From positions 52,661,901 to 52,725,900 of the forward strand of contig OY754465.1 in the NCBI GenBank assembly GCA_963575645.1: a stretch of 64,000 nucleotides of DNA. Direction: 5' to 3'. Positions within the stretch are counted from its first letter, which is position 1, and every line of letters starts with the position of its first letter. The notes under the pieces are model-generated. The model saw only the letters and a list, made by a program, of their open reading frames with translations. It did no database searches and was not told the DNA's origin. The position numbers were made by a program, and so were the translations under genes. The DNA comes from Xanthostigma xanthostigma. Its lineage: Eukaryota > Arthropoda > Insecta > Raphidioptera > Raphidiidae. Positions 61,700 to 64,000 of this stretch are shown here, piece by piece.

Positions 61700-62103
61700 C
61701 GGCACTTTCGGAGTGCAATTTTTTTTTTTTTTAATATATTGATTTTTGGCTTCTACACTATTTATTGTAATTAGCCACGTCTTATTTAGCTAGATTCCTT
61801 TAAATAAATAAAATAAATTAAAGAAAAGGGGAAAAAAATATCCAAATACACACAACACTGGGATACAAGATGGATGGACCAGAAGATTTGCGTGAGAAGG
61901 ACCATGGCTAAGTACACTATCACAAATAAAATATCAAAAGTTCCCACCGATCCTACATCTGCTAAAAAATTTATCCAAGTTCAAAAGTTAATAGTATCGG
62001 TTTTTTGCTTTTTTCTCGTAAACGGTAAATGTTATCTAAAAATAGGACAGACAAAAGTTGTAGATCATCCAATTGTCTACTAACTCTGTTCTTTTTTTCT
62101 ACC
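61700..62103. other. Unassigned; weak LINE-like phrase at 61860-61905
   Basis: The plus strand could read DTRWMDQ near 61864, reminiscent of (T)RWMD(D/Q) near the end of RTE-type ORFs, but the rest does not follow. Not called as a gene. Confidence 0.3.
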
Positions 62104-62109
62104 CTTCAA

Positions 62110-62216
62110 CAAAACAAGTTTGAAAGGACGCATCGTGTGAAGCGAGCACATAAAAGCTATCAAGAAAACTAGCGGTCAAATCTAGCGGCAAACCCAGCCT
62201 CGTGTGCAGCAGCCTT
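62110..62216. mobile_element. Harbinger-like MITE terminus (copy D)
   Basis: AACAAGTTTGAAAGGACGCA, 'GTGTGAAGCGAGCACATAA' and the end CCTCGTGTGCAGCAGCC followed by TTAA match copies B and C. Only the terminal ~105 bp remains. Confidence 0.6.
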
Positions 62217-62797
62217 AAGATTATTACTGACTGACCCTGTACAAGATATGTTATATATTTGTATAAGGTATCTCTATAGATAACCTATACATACCGACGG
62301 TTGGAGACTGTCCATCTTTTACTGTGTGTATTAAATCAAAACGAAACTTCAATTTCAGGAAAAACATATTTTCATTGTGTCCGCTCTTTCCGTTTCCCTA
62401 CTTTACCCTTTTTAATATTACATATTTTTTTATAAAATGTCTACCGTTACAAATGAGCTGAAGACTTTTTTTACCCCTCGGTGAGGGAGTTAAATTTTTG
62501 ATGTAATGAAAAAAGACAACTCTCCGGATCTGAACAAGATGTATTTTTTCGTAAAAGCACTCCGAATGAGCCCGTCGAGCATTTGTTTTCTCATATTATG
62601 CTTCATTGACAGTATATGCCTCGTCGAATTCTTATGTCGTTTTCATAGTCAATAATAATAGCACAGTTCAAACATGACGTTATGTGACAATAAAGGTAAC
62701 CTTACTTTACATTGAATTTTTCAGATCCATCAACATTTCGAACAGTTATCATACCAACAATATGGAGTCATTTTTTCAATCTTAACTTCTAAGTCTC
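62217..62797. other. Unassigned sequence
   Basis: No gene or repeat edge recognised. Confidence 0.5.
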
Positions 62798-63210
62798 ATA
62801 ATAATAATAATAACAATAATAATAATAATAATAATAATGCGTTTAACGTCCGTTTCTCAGCTTTATGTCATAACAGACGCCATTCTCACCATTACTATTT
62901 GCCATCTATCACACTTCCCGTTATTTTCAACTTCAACTTAATAGTAATGAACGAATGAAGGAATTTTGGGACATTAGGATAAGGTAGGAAAATTTTGAGC
63001 ATAGGGGTTTGACAGGTAATCGGTCATGGCCTTAAATAAGGAACTATCTCGATATTTATCTGGAATTATTGAGGGAAACCATGGAAAACCTCAACAAGAT
63101 GACCGGTACACGAATTACCGTTTCTCGGCGAGGGGCAGCAGGAAAACGTCCCCGGCCGGGATTCGAACCCGGTACCTCTCGAATGCGAGTCTAGTGCTCT
63201 CACCACTAGT
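62798..63210 (-). mobile_element. tRNA-derived SINE, copy 4 (reverse, head truncated)
   Basis: On the minus strand GAGAGGTACCGGGTTCGAAT holds the B box, and the body ends GCGTTTAACG's complement with a long (ATT)n tail seen as (AAT)n at 62798-62838. The first ~25 bases including part of the A box are missing at 63210, and the 'CAGATGTGGCTGGGA' segment is absent. Confidence 0.85.
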
Positions 63211-63214
63211 TACA

Positions 63215-63773
63215 GTGTAGGTATATATTGTAGTGTAATATCAACAGTGTTTGCAAAAAAGTTAATAATTGAAACATCTATAAATGAATATGATTCATAA
63301 TTACTTTAGCATTTCTAGCCCGCGTTAGAGGAGGTTAACCTTGTATATGACACCCATTGAAAATATTCACGTGCCGCCACTGGGCCAGGTAACTCCTTAA
63401 TCAATTCACCGTAAAGAAGAACAACAAGACCGCCTGATGTTTTTTAGTTCGTACGACGGTTCTAAGAAACCATGAACACATTGTTGAAAAGAGTTTTGTT
63501 CAAAAAGACGTTGAGGTAATTTTGCGGAAAAAAACAGAGTTTTATATTCCAATTAATGTGCTCGCAATATAATAGTATTAGAAGAGACGAGACAAGACAA
63601 GATCGACGACTGACAATGGCGCCCAACGAATAACAGCGGCGTTAACATCCACTCCGTTAAATACGAAATATAGGCAGCAGGTATACGCAATACAAGTAGG
63701 TGTCTTGTAAGTCACGTATCTCCTATAAAAGAGCTGATTTTCACATCATAATTAGTATATTTGTAAGATTTTA
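63215..63773. other. Unassigned; hAT-like end phrase at 63370
   Basis: GTGCCGCCACTG at about 63372 resembles a hAT terminus (CAGTGGCGGCAC inverted), but no partner end or duplication is visible. No gene. Confidence 0.4.
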
Positions 63774-63880
63774 TCGAGCGGTGTAGTGAGATCACAAGAC
63801 TCGCATTCGGGAGGACCGGGTTCGAATCCCGACGGAGGCAGGTAGCTGGGACTTTTTCCTGCATCCTAATGCTTCGATTG
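63774..63880 (+). mobile_element. tRNA-derived SINE head, copy 5 (partial)
   Basis: GCGGTGTAGTGAGATCACAA and GACCGGGTTCGAATCCCGAC carry the A and B boxes, then 'GCTGGGACTTTTTCCTGC'. The body is lost after about 63865, replaced by unrelated sequence. B box intact. Confidence 0.75.
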
Positions 63881-64000
63881 CAACTTGATTTCTATGGCTT
63901 GGCATTAAAATAAAAGTACCTATATGGTTTAATTACACGAGACACGGCATCAGCAGTCCATGAGACTATGGTCGAAGGCGGCCAAGTGTACATTGTACAA

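Noticed and set aside
61864..62083. Possible end of an RTE ORF (RWMDQ)
   Set aside because: Only five residues resemble the family and the rest of the frame does not match.
63360..63390. hAT terminus CAGTGGCGGCAC on the minus strand
   Set aside because: No partner terminus with a matching 8-bp duplication was found in the window.

Overview
The window is AT-rich, repeat-dense nuclear DNA from a eukaryote, most likely an insect. Several repeats look like families I associate with Lepidoptera: inverted repeats built on AACCGACTTC...GAAGTCGGTT, the GTTCCGTACCTC ... TGCGCGAGTCC repeat, and RTE-type tails reading 'GATTAGCGCGTTTAACC ... TATTAGTATAGAT'. Similar repeats occur in other arthropods, so the order is a guess. 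I found no intact cellular gene, rRNA, CRISPR array or bacterial operon in 64 kb. The longest uninterrupted reading frames (about 100-110 codons) are compatible with chance. Everything I can support is a mobile element, a relic of one, a tRNA-like pseudogene, a tandem or inverted repeat, or unassigned sequence.

Layout. 1-9 kb: RTE-like tails, a hAT MITE with a perfect 8-bp target duplication (2529-3017), a 1.9-kb PIF/Harbinger-type foldback with TTA duplications (4775-6705), a second Harbinger-like family, and a tRNA-derived SINE. 9-14 kb: an unusual A-rich, C-poor tract with covarying hairpins (about 10.0-11.46 kb), then repeat family X carrying two hAT MITEs, then a Jockey-like retrotransposon 3' end with an 11-bp duplication. 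14-26 kb: foldback elements carrying tRNA pseudogenes, a near-perfect 577-bp foldback, a decayed Helitron helicase (21.85-22.25 kb) and a Tc1/mariner MITE. 26-36 kb: GATCACTGTGATC repeats, a divergent inverted pair of an exon-like protein relic (29.6-30.2 kb), a transposase C-terminus (33.7-34.0 kb) and more RTE tails. 36-46 kb: several copies of family X, a SINE with a 17-bp duplication, and a large foldback split by a probable solo LTR. 45-58 kb: paired long-TIR elements (family S), a hammerhead-ribozyme-like motif (47.45 kb), further tRNA-bearing elements (family T), and a cluster of two related long hairpins with a triplicated tail. 58-64 kb: a hAT MITE with a perfect 8-bp duplication, three SINE copies, and a short tandem duplication around a CACGTG palindrome.

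Overall the window reads as an intergenic or intronic transposon graveyard. Its most distinctive properties are the density of long foldbacks (at least a dozen with arms of 70-600 bp) and the repeated linkage of foldbacks, tRNA pseudogenes and ACAT-type microsatellites in one element architecture. It also has RNA-like hairpins whose stems change in a compensatory way between copies. Family letters (E, H, K, P, Q, R, S, T, V, W, X, Y, Z) are my own labels. Coordinates were read by eye, so repeat edges may be off by a few to tens of bases.
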